Below are positions 6,572-14,850 of a stretch of DNA of 32,348 nucleotides, piece by piece. Position 1 is the first letter of the stretch. Every line of letters begins with the position of its first letter. The stretch is taken from assembly GCA_902464115.1 (NCBI GenBank), contig CABQIF010000007.1:1-32348 (forward strand), given 5' to 3'. The notes under the pieces are model-generated. The model ran no database searches, had not been told where the DNA came from, and saw only the letters and a list, made by a program, of their open reading frames with translations. The position numbers were made by a program, and so were the translations under genes. This DNA comes from an uncultured Ruminococcus sp. GTDB lineage: Bacteria; Bacillota; Clostridia; Oscillospirales; Ruminococcaceae.

Positions 6572-8977
6572 TTACTTTACGCCCCAAATATCTCTTGCAT
6601 ATTCATTGACAGCACGGTCAGCAGAGAAGATGCCAGCACCAGCGATGTTGTGCAGGGACATCTTTGTCCACTTTTCGGTATCCTGATACAGTTCAGAGCT
6701 CTTCTTCTGAATTGCTGCATAGGAATCGAAGTCTGCCAGAACCATATACGGGTCAATGTTCTTCAGGGAATCTGCAACTTCTGCGAACTTGCAGCCGTTG
6801 ATGCCAGCATACATCCGGTCGATACAGCTGTGAATGATCGGATTCTGTTCGTAGTATGCACCCGGATGGTAACCCTGTGCCTGGAGGGCGTTCACTTCTT
6901 CGGTCTTCATACCAAAGATGAGGATGTTATCCGCACCGACTGCGTCGCCGATTTCGATGTTTGCACCATCCAGAGTCCCCAGTGTGATTGCACCATTCAG
7001 CATCAGCTTCATGTTACCAGTACCGGAAGCCTCTGTACCAGCCAGAGAAATCTGTTCAGAAATATCACTTGCCGGCATCAGCAGTTCAGACAGGGTAACC
7101 TTGTAATCTTCGAGGAAGTAAACAGACAGCTTTTCGGAAATGCGTGGATTCTTGCGGATTTCTTCGGACAATGCCCAGATCATCTTGATGATCTGCTTTG
7201 CCAGATAGTAACCCGGAGCAGCCTTTGCAGCGAAGATGTAGGTCTTTGGAGCAAAGTCAGCGTTCGGATGATCCAGCAAGTACTGATACTGAGCCAGAAT
7301 GTTCATGACATTCAGGTGCTGCCGCTTGTATTCGTGCAGACGCTTTACCTGTACGTCAAAGATGCTGTCGGTATTCAGGAGAATGCCGCTCTTCTGCTTA
7401 ACATATTTTGCGAAGCGTTCCTTGTTTTCCTTCTTGATTTTCCGCAGCTGTTCCAGAACGGCCTTGTCGTTTTCAAAGACATCGAGCTTCTTCAGTTCGC
7501 TGCCGTCTACCAGGAACTTGTTGCCGATTTTTTCCCGCAGCAGCTTGGTCAGACCCGGATTGGACTGATACAGCCATCTTCTGTAAGCAATACCGTTGGT
7601 AACATTCTTGAACTTGTTCGGGGTATCCAGATATTCATCATGGAAAACAGATTCCTTGATGATTTCAGAGTGCAGCTTGGAAACGCCGTTGACGCTGTGA
7701 GAAGCCATTACACACAGGGTTGCCATGTGGATCTGATTGTCCTTGATGATGGACATTCTGGTGGTCTTTGCACTGTCGCCGCCGTTGCGTTCCATCAGGC
7801 TTGCACAGTAACGGTTGTTGATCTCTACGATGATCTGGAAGATTCTCGGAATGATCTGCTTTACCAGGTTGACATCCCACTTTTCCAGAGCTTCTGCCAT
7901 AACGGTGTGGTTGGTGTAAGCAAAGGTGTTGGTAACGATGTGCCAAGCGTGATCCCAAGTATAACCGCAGTCATCCAGCAGAACCCGCATCAGTTCCGGA
8001 ATGGCGAGGGTCGGGTGCGTATCGTTGATGTGGATGGCAACCTTTTCGTGCAGGTTATCCAGTGTGCCGTATACGCTCATGTGGTGGTTTACGATGTCAC
8101 CGATGGCAGCAGCACTCAGGAAGTACTGCTGACGCAGACGCAGGGACTTGCCTTCGAGGTGGTTGTCGTTCGGATACAGAACCTTAGAAATTGCATTTGC
8201 CATGGAGTTCTGGCTCAATGCACTTGCATAGTTCCCTTCGTTGAAGGACTTCATATCAAAGCTTGGAGCTTTTGCCTGCCACAGACGCAGAGCAGAAACG
8301 CCTTCACTGCCGTAACCAGAAACATACAGGTCGTACGGAATTGCCAGTACGGTGTTGTAGTTGTGGTGAGAGAGGTAGTGGTAGGAATCCTGCCAGTATT
8401 CCTGAATTTCGCCTTCAAAGTGTACTTCAATGGCTTCATCCGGCTTCGGGTCGAGCCATACAGAACCGCCCGGCAGCCAGTTGTCCGGGAATTCCGTCTG
8501 CCAGCCGTCCTGAAGTTCCTGACGGAAGATACCGTATTCATAGCAGATGGAATGACCGGTTGCCGGAATGCCCTGTGTTGCCATTGCATCCAGATAGCAA
8601 GCAGCCAGTCTGCCCAGACCGCCGTTCCCCAGACCAGCATCCGGTTCCTGTTCATAAATCTGGTTGATGTTGATGTGATAATCATCCAGGATGGAAGTCA
8701 CATCGTCTACCAGTTCGAGGTTGTATAAAGTTGTCTTGAGGGAACGACCCATCAGGAATTCCATGGAAAGATAATAAACTTTCTTTCCGCCGATGGAATT
8801 GGTCTTGTTGACGAAGTGTTGCCGCATATGCTTCAGACGCTGTACCATCATCGCAGACAGAACCTGATAAATCTGGCTGTCGGAAGCTTCATCGGGGGAA
8901 ACGCTGCAATCCAGCTGCAAACGGTCGATGAACTGCTGTTTCAGTTCCTCTTTTTGCGTGAGTTGTTTTTTCTCCAT
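6572..8977 (-). CDS. glgP: Glycogen/maltodextrin phosphorylase
   Basis: 801 residues. Phosphorolyses alpha-1,4-glucan to glucose-1-phosphate in the cytoplasm. It shows the full-length family layout: the N-terminal FVNKTNSIGGKKVYYLSMEFLMGR, EPDAGLGNGGLGRLAACYLDAMA, AIHINDTHPTLAIPELMR, QVKRLHEYKRQ, and the pyridoxal-phosphate site EASGTGNMKLMLNGA with Lys657. Length matches the family. ATG 8977 has GGAG 9 bases upstream; the frame extends to 9076, but those residues are not family-like. It is paired with the GH13 enzyme downstream, which could supply linear maltodextrins; together they suggest use of stored or imported alpha-glucan. A 692-codon open frame on the opposite strand is a shadow. Confidence 0.97.
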   Translation of the reverse strand: MEKKQLTQKEELKQQFIDRLQLDCSVSPDEASDSQIYQVLSAMMVQRLKHMRQHFVNKTNSIGGKKVYYLSMEFLMGRSLKTTLYNLELVDDVTSILDDYHININQIYEQEPDAGLGNGGLGRLAACYLDAMATQGIPATGHSICYEYGIFRQELQDGWQTEFPDNWLPGGSVWLDPKPDEAIEVHFEGEIQEYWQDSYHYLSHHNYNTVLAIPYDLYVSGYGSEGVSALRLWQAKAPSFDMKSFNEGNYASALSQNSMANAISKVLYPNDNHLEGKSLRLRQQYFLSAAAIGDIVNHHMSVYGTLDNLHEKVAIHINDTHPTLAIPELMRVLLDDCGYTWDHAWHIVTNTFAYTNHTVMAEALEKWDVNLVKQIIPRIFQIIVEINNRYCASLMERNGGDSAKTTRMSIIKDNQIHMATLCVMASHSVNGVSKLHSEIIKESVFHDEYLDTPNKFKNVTNGIAYRRWLYQSNPGLTKLLREKIGNKFLVDGSELKKLDVFENDKAVLEQLRKIKKENKERFAKYVKQKSGILLNTDSIFDVQVKRLHEYKRQHLNVMNILAQYQYLLDHPNADFAPKTYIFAAKAAPGYYLAKQIIKMIWALSEEIRKNPRISEKLSVYFLEDYKVTLSELLMPASDISEQISLAGTEASGTGNMKLMLNGAITLGTLDGANIEIGDAVGADNILIFGMKTEEVNALQAQGYHPGAYYEQNPIIHSCIDRMYAGINGCKFAEVADSLKNIDPYMVLADFDSYAAIQKKSSELYQDTEKWTKMSLHNIAGAGIFSADRAVNEYARDIWGVK

Positions 8978-9087
8978 AAATTTTTTCTCCGTTCCTCGAT
9001 GCATGAAAAATGAATCCTGATACTGCCGTGCGAGAATTGCCGGCAGGGGAAGCGGCACCTGCATCGTTGATACCACTAATTATATTT

Positions 9088-9116
9088 ATTATACTCTGTT
9101 TTTGGTGCATTTGCAA
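9088..9116 (-). promoter_or_regulatory. Promoter for glgP
   Basis: On the minus strand TTGCAA, 17-base spacer, TATAAT. It reads towards glgP, whose start is about 110 bases downstream. Confidence 0.75.
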
Positions 9117-9483
9117 TTGCTGTTTTCGCCAAACTTTTCCGACAGGAAGGGCAGAAAATACAGCAGCCGTCAAAGAAAACGCAGAAAAGACAACACATAA
9201 AAGAAAGATGTTGTCTAATCATCCTCGCAAATACCGCTCTTATTGTAGCATGGATTTGTTTCGGGTACAAGTAAAATTCTGTAAATTCTCATGAGGATTT
9301 CCAAAACCGCTGGTGATATTTGGAAAAAATAAGACTCGGATGCAAACGGGAATTGTTGGGAAAACGGCGATTCCCGTGTGAAATCAACAGGAATTTTTGT
9401 ATTTCTTGCACAAAATTGTCGAATTTTTTGGATTTCCAACTGTACTTTCTCGATAAAGAACGGAAAAAACCGATGAAAAAGTC
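9117..9483. other. Gene-free stretch with two inverted repeats
   Basis: No convincing gene: the open frames here are short, lack SD sequences and show no recognisable motif. It holds AGACAACA/TGTTGTCT (9188-9195 with 9209-9216, 8 bp, perfect) about 70 bases upstream of the glgP promoter, and CGGGAAT/ATTCCCG (9349-9355 with 9371-9377). Either could be an operator or a transcript-end hairpin; neither has a good T run. Confidence 0.4.
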
Positions 9484-9512
9484 TTGCAAAACGGTTACAA
9501 GTGTGCTATAAT
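9484..9512 (+). promoter_or_regulatory. Promoter of the dockerin-protein gene
   Basis: TTGCAA (9484-9489), 17-base spacer, TATAAT (9507-9512). Transcription would start near 9519, giving a leader of about 320 bases before ATG 9842. Confidence 0.75.
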
Positions 9513-9518
9513 AAGGGC

Positions 9519-9841
9519 AGTACGGTACAGAAATGAACTATCTTTTCTGCCGTGGGGGACGGCAAGTTTTTATCAAAAACAATGCCGTTTTCTTTTGCAA
9601 TGCAGGCGATCGGGACAGAGAGAAACCCAGAAGCTCGACAGGCTGTTTCCGACAACGGTAGGTTTTGCAGGACAATGCACCCTGTTGCAACGAATCCGGG
9701 CAAGTCTGCTTCCACGTTTTTCCCTGCATCGAACAACTGCATTGCCGACAGACCGGACGGCATGTTTCGGCTGCCGTACAGCGATGCAGCCATAGACTGC
9801 TGTATACGCACCTGAAGTGAATCAACAAAGGAGTATACGTT
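9519..9841 (+). promoter_or_regulatory. Long structured 5' leader, candidate attenuator
   Basis: Non-coding in all frames that I would trust. Near its start are three segments, TGCCGT, ACGGCA and TGCCGT (within about 9548-9597). Segment 2 can pair with 1 around a GGGGG loop, or with 3 while enclosing the inner stem GTTTTT/AAAAAC. The second form is followed by TTTTCTTTT and resembles an intrinsic terminator, so the first could be its antiterminator. The remaining ~240 bases have further partial stems. I do not recognise a known riboswitch class; c-di-AMP (ydaO) would fit the downstream gene type, but its conserved sequence is not evident. Confidence 0.4.
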
Positions 9842-11284
9842 ATGTTCAAAAAACTTTCAGCAGTCGCTTGTTCCTGTATCACGGTTCTTCTGCTGCTGTT
9901 ATCTCTGATCGGCGGTGCAGTACATACTGCGGCAGCAACCCTTGACGAGATGACATCTACTGCAATCTCCTGTATCATGTCCCATGAAGGTTCTTATGGC
10001 TCAGTCAACCGCAACGACTGTGGTGCTGTCAGCATCGGAAAGCTGCAATGGCACGCTGGTCGGGCACTGGGCTTACTCCAGAGCATCTGCTATAATGCTC
10101 CGGACTTGTCCCAGTCCACACTGGGCAGCACGCTTTACAATGAAATCCTGTCTTCTCCAAACTGGAATTACAGAACATTTACAGTTTCTGAGGGAAGTGC
10201 CGTTGCAACTTTGCTGACAACGGATGCTGGTATTGCAGCACAGGACGCACTCGCTTATTCTGATGTACAGGGTTACATCGTTTCCGGTCAGAATAAAGGA
10301 CTGGTGAGCGAAGGTGCATTGGTCATGTATGCCGATATTTACAACTTTGGCAGCGGCATCGCTTCCAGAATCGCTTCCCGTGCAGCAGGTTATGCTGGTT
10401 CTTACGGTGCAGTTTCTCTGGATGATATGTATCGTGCCGCAATGAATGACAGCTACAATTCGGACGCTGCGTTTGTACAGCGTACCAACATGGTTTATCA
10501 GAGCCTTCTGAGTATGAACATTGGTGGCGGAGATACGGAAACCACCGCTCCAGTTACCAACCCAACCGACGAACCGACACAGGAAACAACTACTGTGGTT
10601 ACTTCTGAGTTTTCGGACAGCTATGCAGGTACTTATGTTGTAACTGCTTCTGCTCTGAATCTGAGAAGTAATCCGTCCACATCCGCTTCTGTTGTTGCAA
10701 CCCTGCCGAGAAATGCAGTGGTAACTGTAACAATGGCAGATGGAAAGTGGGCAGCCGTAACGTATGAGGGCAAGGATGGTTATTGCTCCATGGATTACCT
10801 GACGGTAATGCCGGATGTAACAACCGTTCCGGAAGAAGAAACAACTACCACTACTACTGAAACCACAACCACAACGGAAGAAATGACAACCATTTCTGAA
10901 GAAATCACCACAACAGAAGAAACAACTACGACTACAGAAGCAATCACAATGGAAGAAACGACAACTGTAGAAACGGACGCAGAAGGAACAGAAACCGAAA
11001 CTTCTGCAACCGAAGAAACCGTTACAACGACCACCGCAGCTGCGATTGATGACAACAAGAATCATGGCATTGCTGCAACCTTGTATGGGGATGTTGATGG
11101 TGACGGCGAAGTGACTGCAATTGATGCCGTTCTTCTGCAAAAACACATCAATGGCATGGTATTCTTATCCCATGAACAAATGGCAAATGCCGATTGTGTT
11201 GCAGATGGCGTGCTGGACGAAGCAGACGTTGCTGTTATTTTACAGCACCTGATCGGTCATTATACAGCACTGCCGATTTATTAA
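9842..11284 (+). CDS. Secreted dockerin protein with a lysozyme-like domain and SH3 domain
   Basis: 480 residues. Signal peptide 1-31 (KK, then a long hydrophobic run, ending AAA). A domain at about 35-225 contains SHEGSYGSVNRNDCGAVSIGKLQW (47-70), a pattern of phage-lysin-like muralytic domains; Glu49 is a plausible catalytic acid. An SH3b domain follows at about 263-323 (ASALNLRSNPSTSASVVATL), then a Thr/Glu-rich linker (325-398). A type I dockerin (415-477) closes it: loop 1 DVDGDGEVTAID is canonical, while loop 2 DCVADGVLDEAD has Val at the third calcium-ligand position. SD AAAGGAG, 9-base spacing. Dockerins bind cohesins on scaffoldins, so this is probably a cell-wall-active enzyme docked to a cellulosome-like or surface complex. 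The enzyme activity is inferred. Confidence 0.85.
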   Translation: MFKKLSAVACSCITVLLLLLSLIGGAVHTAAATLDEMTSTAISCIMSHEGSYGSVNRNDCGAVSIGKLQWHAGRALGLLQSICYNAPDLSQSTLGSTLYNEILSSPNWNYRTFTVSEGSAVATLLTTDAGIAAQDALAYSDVQGYIVSGQNKGLVSEGALVMYADIYNFGSGIASRIASRAAGYAGSYGAVSLDDMYRAAMNDSYNSDAAFVQRTNMVYQSLLSMNIGGGDTETTAPVTNPTDEPTQETTTVVTSEFSDSYAGTYVVTASALNLRSNPSTSASVVATLPRNAVVTVTMADGKWAAVTYEGKDGYCSMDYLTVMPDVTTVPEEETTTTTTETTTTTEEMTTISEEITTTEETTTTTEAITMEETTTVETDAEGTETETSATEETVTTTTAAAIDDNKNHGIAATLYGDVDGDGEVTAIDAVLLQKHINGMVFLSHEQMANADCVADGVLDEADVAVILQHLIGHYTALPIY

Positions 11285-11310
11285 TGCAAGCTCTCTTACA
11301 AAAATGACGA

Positions 11311-11358
11311 AAAAAAGACCTGTGCAGCCGGAACGAACCGGCGGCAAAGGTCTTTTTT
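11311..11358 (+). terminator. Terminator after the dockerin gene
   Basis: AAAAAAGACCT pairs with AGGTCTTTTTT, with an inner CCGG/CCGG stem. Confidence 0.85.
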
Positions 11359-11502
11359 CTTTTGCCGATTGCAGCAAAATCAAAGCAAAAACCGGCTAAA
11401 ATACTGGATTTCTCAAAACGAAACATCTACAGGCAATGTGGAAAACTCGTTGAAAGCAGCCTGTATTTTCCGGAGAAATTCTGTAGAATGGGGAAAAGCA
11501 AT

Positions 11503-11557
11503 TGGAAAAACAAAAATTCCCAGCACAGTTTGTGGAAATGCAACTGTGCTGGGAATT
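11503..11557 (-). terminator. Terminator of the SCP2-domain gene
   Basis: Perfect 16-bp stem (11515-11530 with 11542-11557), 11-base loop. On the minus strand it is followed by TTTGTTTTT. Confidence 0.85.
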
Positions 11558-11585
11558 CTATTTGTTTCATATTTCAGAAAATCGC

Positions 11586-12290
11586 TTATTTTCTTCTCCG
11601 CTTTGCAGCTGGCTTTTTGGTGCTTGTTGCAGCAGCTGTTTTCGGTGCAGCCTTTGCAGTGGTTGCAGCAGCTTCTTTCTTTTCTTCTACAACCGGAGTG
11701 GTAGCCTTTGCAGCGGTTGCAGCAGCTCCTTTCTTTTCTTCTACAACCGGAGTGGTAGCCTTTGCAGCGGTTGCAGCAGCTTCCTTCTTTTCTTCAACGA
11801 CCGGAGCAGCAGCCTTGCAAGTGGTTTCAGCCTTTGCTTCTGTCACTGGGGTTGTAGTGACCTTGCAAGCGGTTTCTTTCTTGGTTTCAGCAGCAGTTGC
11901 CTTGCAGCAAGCCGGCTTCTTTTCTTCTGCCGGAGCAGCTTCTTTTTTCGGAGCTTCTGCCTTCTTCGGAACTGGTACAGCAGCAAACAGCTTTGCAGCG
12001 GATTCCATGCAGCCCTGTACAAATGCCTTTTCCTGTGCAACAGCTTCCGGCAGTGTGGTTTCTCTCCGCAGCAGTGCAAACAAGGTGCTGTGCGGCAGGG
12101 TAACTGCGGCGGTGTTATCACGATAATCATACGGCTGTACATTCAGTACACCATCGGTGATTTCTGCATAGAAGATGCCGCAGCCATCCTCTGTTACTTC
12201 AATTTGAATGGCAACGTGACCATTCAGACCGCTGACATTGGCATTTGCAAGTCCAGCTTTTGCTGCGTCAAACATTTCAAAAAACGTCAT
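11586..12290 (-). CDS. SCP2-domain protein with histone-like Ala/Lys tail
   Basis: 234 residues. The N-terminal ~105 (MTFFEMFDAAKAG…VAIQIEVTEDGCGIFYAEITDGVLNV…HSTLFALLRRE…AFVQGCMESAAKL) match the SCP2 sterol-carrier fold, a hydrophobic-ligand pocket. Residues 106-234 are low complexity, Ala/Lys/Glu/Thr/Pro rich, ending KKPAAKRRRK, and include three 18-residue repeats (162-215, core PVVEEKKxAAAT). Four cysteines lie in the tail (CC, TAC, TTC contexts). The tail resembles the Ala/Lys-rich tails of bacterial histone H1-like proteins, suggesting nucleic-acid or polyanion binding, but that is inference. Start ATG 12290 has AAAGGA upstream; the extension to 12317 lacks an SD. It is flanked by its own promoter and terminator, so monocistronic. 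Confidence 0.75.
   Translation of the reverse strand: MTFFEMFDAAKAGLANANVSGLNGHVAIQIEVTEDGCGIFYAEITDGVLNVQPYDYRDNTAAVTLPHSTLFALLRRETTLPEAVAQEKAFVQGCMESAAKLFAAVPVPKKAEAPKKEAAPAEEKKPACCKATAAETKKETACKVTTTPVTEAKAETTCKAAAPVVEEKKEAAATAAKATTPVVEEKKGAAATAAKATTPVVEEKKEAAATTAKAAPKTAAATSTKKPAAKRRRK
11646..11807 (-). repeat. Three tandem 54-bp coding repeats
   Basis: Period of exactly 54 bases (18 codons). Units two and three are nearly identical in DNA (for example the motif at 11682 recurs at 11736), which suggests recent slippage or unequal recombination. Confidence 0.85.
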
Positions 12291-12393
12291 AAAAAAATCG
12301 TCCTTTCTGCATGACAACGCTCTTTTTTGCGGTGTCGCTTGTCGGTTTGCAGGTTTGATTTCCCGGTTGGAAATTCTTCTGCATATTGTTTAT

Positions 12394-12422
12394 AGTATAG
12401 CAGAATTCTGGGGGAAAGTCAA
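12394..12422 (-). promoter_or_regulatory. Promoter of the SCP2-domain gene
   Basis: On the minus strand TTGACT, 17-base spacer, TATACT. Confidence 0.8.
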
Positions 12423-12574
12423 TGTAAATGCAGATAAACCGTGAAAAAAACGTGGAAACATTTATCTTGTGTCGAAAAAAGAACCCTGCTTTTGTGCATA
12501 ATTACAGAAAAAGCGACAGAATCCCTCCAATGTGTTCAGTAGAACAGATTTCTGAAAAAAATTGTAAAACCCCC

Positions 12575-12603
12575 TTGACAAATCCGGAAAAATCCGTTAT
12601 ACT
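12575..12603 (+). promoter_or_regulatory. Promoter of the ylxM-ffh operon
   Basis: TTGACA (12575-12580), 17-base spacer, TATACT (12598-12603), 40 bases before the ylxM start. Confidence 0.85.
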
Positions 12604-12643
12604 TGTAAAGCAGTCTACCTTTACAGATAACGGAGGGCTGGAC

Positions 12644-13000
12644 ATGGCAAAAGATTTGCGGATCATTCTTTTATTGGATTGCTATGGGGCATTCTTAACT
12701 CCCCGACAGCAGGAAATGATGACGCATTATTACAGCGAAGACTTGTCGCTCGGCGAAATCGCTGCCTTGACGGGGACAACTCGACAGGCTGTGCGGGATA
12801 GCGTAAAACGCAGCGAACAAGTGCTGAATGATATGGAAGAAAAGTTGCAGTTTGCAGAAAAGCTCTGTGCACTGCGGCAAAATTATGCGGCAATTGCCCA
12901 GACAGCGGAAACACTGGCAGCCAATCGTGCCGAACCTGCGGTACAGCATGCCTGTGCTGCGATTTGCAGCTGTGTGGAAGCGGGCTTAGAGCTGCTCTAA
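12644..13000 (+). CDS. ylxM: YlxM family DNA-binding protein / SRP-associated regulator
   Basis: 118 residues. The N-terminal half (about 1-65) is a sigma-70 region-4-like helix-turn-helix: LLLDCYGAFLTPRQQEMMTHYYSEDLSLGEIAALTGTTRQAVRDSVKRSE, the UPF0122 signature. YlxM is conserved immediately upstream of ffh in Firmicutes and is thought to modulate SRP or regulate this operon. GGAGG precedes ATG 12644; the longer frame from 12428 overlaps the promoter. The gene lies 30 bases before ffh. Confidence 0.92.
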   Translation: MAKDLRIILLLDCYGAFLTPRQQEMMTHYYSEDLSLGEIAALTGTTRQAVRDSVKRSEQVLNDMEEKLQFAEKLCALRQNYAAIAQTAETLAANRAEPAVQHACAAICSCVEAGLELL

Positions 13001-13030
13001 ACGAAAAACGACAGCAGGGAGGGTTTCACC

Positions 13031-14437
13031 ATGGCGTTTGAAGGATTGTCAGATAAGCTTGGAAACGTGTTCAAAAAACTGCGTTCGCACGGAAAGCTCA
13101 CAGAAGCAGACGTAAAGGAAGCCATGCGGGAAGTCCGGATGGCACTGCTCGAAGCCGATGTCAGCTATAAAGTCGTAAAGGATTTTGTAGCAAAGGTTTC
13201 TGCCCGTGCGGTCGGAGAAGAAGTGTTAAACAGCCTGACTCCGGCACAGCAGGTTGTCAAGATTGTAAACGAAGAATTGTGTGCCCTGATGGGTAACAAC
13301 AATGCACGCATCAATTTCCCATCAAAGTCGCCGTGTGTGATCATGTTCTGCGGCTTGCAGGGTTCCGGTAAAACGACCCATGCCGCAAAGCTGGCGAAGA
13401 TGCTGAAAAAAGAGGGACATTATCCGCTCCTCGTTGCGTGCGATATTTATCGTCCGGCTGCGATTCATCAGTTGCAGGTCGTTGGCGAACGGGCTGGCGT
13501 AAAAGTATTTGAAATGGGACAGATTTCCCCGATGATTATTGCAAAAGAAGCGATGAAATTTGCAAAAGACCACGGGCATGACGTTGTCATTCTAGATACC
13601 GCCGGACGTTTGCACATCGACTTAGAGTTGATGGAAGAATTGAAGCAGCTGAAAGAACTCACCCATCCAGATGAAATCATGTTGGTTGTCGATGCAATGA
13701 CGGGTCAGGATGCCGTCAATGTTGCAAAGGCATTTGATGATGCATTGGGAATCGACAGCGTTTTGATGTCGAAGCTGGATTCTGACACCCGTGGCGGTGC
13801 AGCACTGTCCGTTCTGGCAGTGACCGGTAAGCCGATTAAATACGTCGGCATGGGCGAAAAGCTGGATGATTTTGAACCGTTCCATCCGGAACGAATGGCA
13901 TCCCGTATTCTGGGAATGGGCGATGTGCTGACGCTGATCGAAAAGGCAGAAAGCACCGTCAATGAAAAAGATGCCAGAAAACTGGCACAGAAACTCGAAG
14001 AAAACAAGTTCGATATGAATGACCTGTTGGATCAGCTGCGGCAGATTCAGAAAATGGGTTCGCTCAAGTCGATTATTGGAATGCTGCCGGGTGTCGGCGA
14101 TAAAATGAAAGATGTTGATTTGGATGACAGACAGTTTGTCCGAATCGAAGCAATGATTACTTCAATGACCAAAGCAGAACGGGCAAAGCCCTCGATCATC
14201 AATCCATCCCGCAAGCGGCGAATTGCAGCCGGCAGCGGTACCAAGGTGGAAGAAATCAATCGGCTGTTAAAGCAGTTTGAACAGATGCAAAAGATGATGA
14301 AGCAGTTCGGCAGCAAAAATGGAAAACTGGGTCGGCGTGCCAGAAAGCAGCTTGCCGGCATGAATCTGGAACAGCTCCAGAACAGTATTCCGGGTAACAT
14401 TCCGGGCGTTCCGCCGGGGCTGATGCCGAAAAAATAA
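13031..14437 (+). CDS. ffh: Signal recognition particle protein Ffh (SRP54)
   Basis: 468 residues. The N domain (1-95) is followed by the GTPase G domain with GLQGSGKTT (108-116), DTAGR (189-193) and SKLDSDTRGG. A Met-rich M domain (about 300-440) binds signal peptide and SRP RNA, including SRKRRIAAGSGT; the C-terminus is Gly/Pro/Met-rich (IPGNIPGVPPGLMPKK). It delivers nascent membrane and secreted proteins to FtsY. SD GGGAGGG before ATG 13031. Second gene of the ylxM operon. Confidence 0.98.
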   Translation: MAFEGLSDKLGNVFKKLRSHGKLTEADVKEAMREVRMALLEADVSYKVVKDFVAKVSARAVGEEVLNSLTPAQQVVKIVNEELCALMGNNNARINFPSKSPCVIMFCGLQGSGKTTHAAKLAKMLKKEGHYPLLVACDIYRPAAIHQLQVVGERAGVKVFEMGQISPMIIAKEAMKFAKDHGHDVVILDTAGRLHIDLELMEELKQLKELTHPDEIMLVVDAMTGQDAVNVAKAFDDALGIDSVLMSKLDSDTRGGAALSVLAVTGKPIKYVGMGEKLDDFEPFHPERMASRILGMGDVLTLIEKAESTVNEKDARKLAQKLEENKFDMNDLLDQLRQIQKMGSLKSIIGMLPGVGDKMKDVDLDDRQFVRIEAMITSMTKAERAKPSIINPSRKRRIAAGSGTKVEEINRLLKQFEQMQKMMKQFGSKNGKLGRRARKQLAGMNLEQLQNSIPGNIPGVPPGLMPKK

Positions 14438-14472
14438 CATGCATTCCCGCAGGTTAACTGCTGGAGATAGAT

Positions 14473-14494
14473 TGCACGTTTTTAGAAACGTGTG
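14473..14494 (+). other. Stem-loop in the rpsP leader
   Basis: CACGTTT/AAACGTG (14475-14481 with 14486-14492), extended by two G-U pairs. There is no T run, so it is not a classical terminator. It lies 40 bases before the rpsP start and could be a processing or regulatory site between ffh and rpsP. Confidence 0.4.
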
Positions 14495-14533
14495 CCAATA
14501 AAAAATTACAAGAGTAACATGGAGGAAACCAAA

Positions 14534-14776
14534 ATGGCAGTAAAAATCAGACTGAGAAGAATGGGTGCAAAGAAGGCTCCTTTTTATCGGATCGTAGTAG
14601 CAGATGAACGGTACCCGAGAGATGGCAGATTCATCGAAGAAATCGGTTCTTATGACCCGACCAAGAATCCGGCAGCAGTTGTTGTTGACGCTGACAAGGT
14701 AAAGCAGTGGCTGGGTAACGGTGCACAGCCGACCGATTCTGTAAAGTGCATCCTGAAGAAGGAAGGCATTCTCTAA
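14534..14776 (+). CDS. rpsP: Ribosomal protein bS16
   Basis: 80 residues, a full-length S16: MAVKIRLRRMGAKKAPFYRIVVADERYPRDGRFIEEIGSYDP. 30S subunit assembly protein. GGAGG 8 bases before ATG 14534 fixes the start, although the frame opens at 14492. It heads the usual rpsP-khpA-rimM-trmD group. Confidence 0.98.
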   Translation: MAVKIRLRRMGAKKAPFYRIVVADERYPRDGRFIEEIGSYDPTKNPAAVVVDADKVKQWLGNGAQPTDSVKCILKKEGIL

Positions 14777-14783
14777 GAAGAAT

Positions 14784-14829
14784 GGATGAGCCGGAACGGA
14801 ATTGTCCGTGTTGACATCCGTTTTCCCTT
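14784..14829 (+). other. Weak stem-loop between rpsP and khpA
   Basis: Nested GGATG/CATCC (14784-14788 with 14815-14819) and ACGGA/TCCGT (14796-14800 with 14805-14809), followed by GTTTTCCCTTT. It may be a weak attenuator. Confidence 0.35.
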
Positions 14830-14850
14830 TCTGAGAGAAGGAGGAGCATC

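Noticed and set aside
6650..8728. 692-codon open frame on the plus strand across glgP
   Set aside because: Exact antisense of a certain gene; such long shadows arise from its codon bias. No SD and no recognisable domain.
9010..9294. 94-codon plus-strand frame with a hydrophobic stretch before the dockerin gene
   Set aside because: No SD, overlaps the glgP promoter region antisense, and its composition is unlike the real genes around it.
9519..9841. c-di-AMP (ydaO) riboswitch before the cell-wall enzyme gene
   Set aside because: Expected from gene type, but I could not find the conserved sequence blocks in the right order; left as an unassigned leader.
9538..9978. 146-codon minus-strand frame in the long leader
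   Set aside because: Covers the leader and the start of the dockerin gene antisense; no SD and no domain. The region is better explained as a structured leader.
10843..11040. Possible short tandem DNA repeat or CRISPR-like array in ACAACC/GAAGAA-rich sequence
   Set aside because: It is the coding sequence of the Thr/Glu linker; irregular period and no spacers.
10073..11146. 357-codon minus-strand frame in the dockerin gene
   Set aside because: Composition (long Cys/Ser/Phe runs) comes from reading the Thr/Glu repeats backwards.
14438..14470. Possible third copy of the extragenic repeat (CCGCAGG…CTGCTGG after ffh)
   Set aside because: Only a short resemblance to the first hairpin; the 12-base-loop hairpin and the CTAAGAGCA end are missing.
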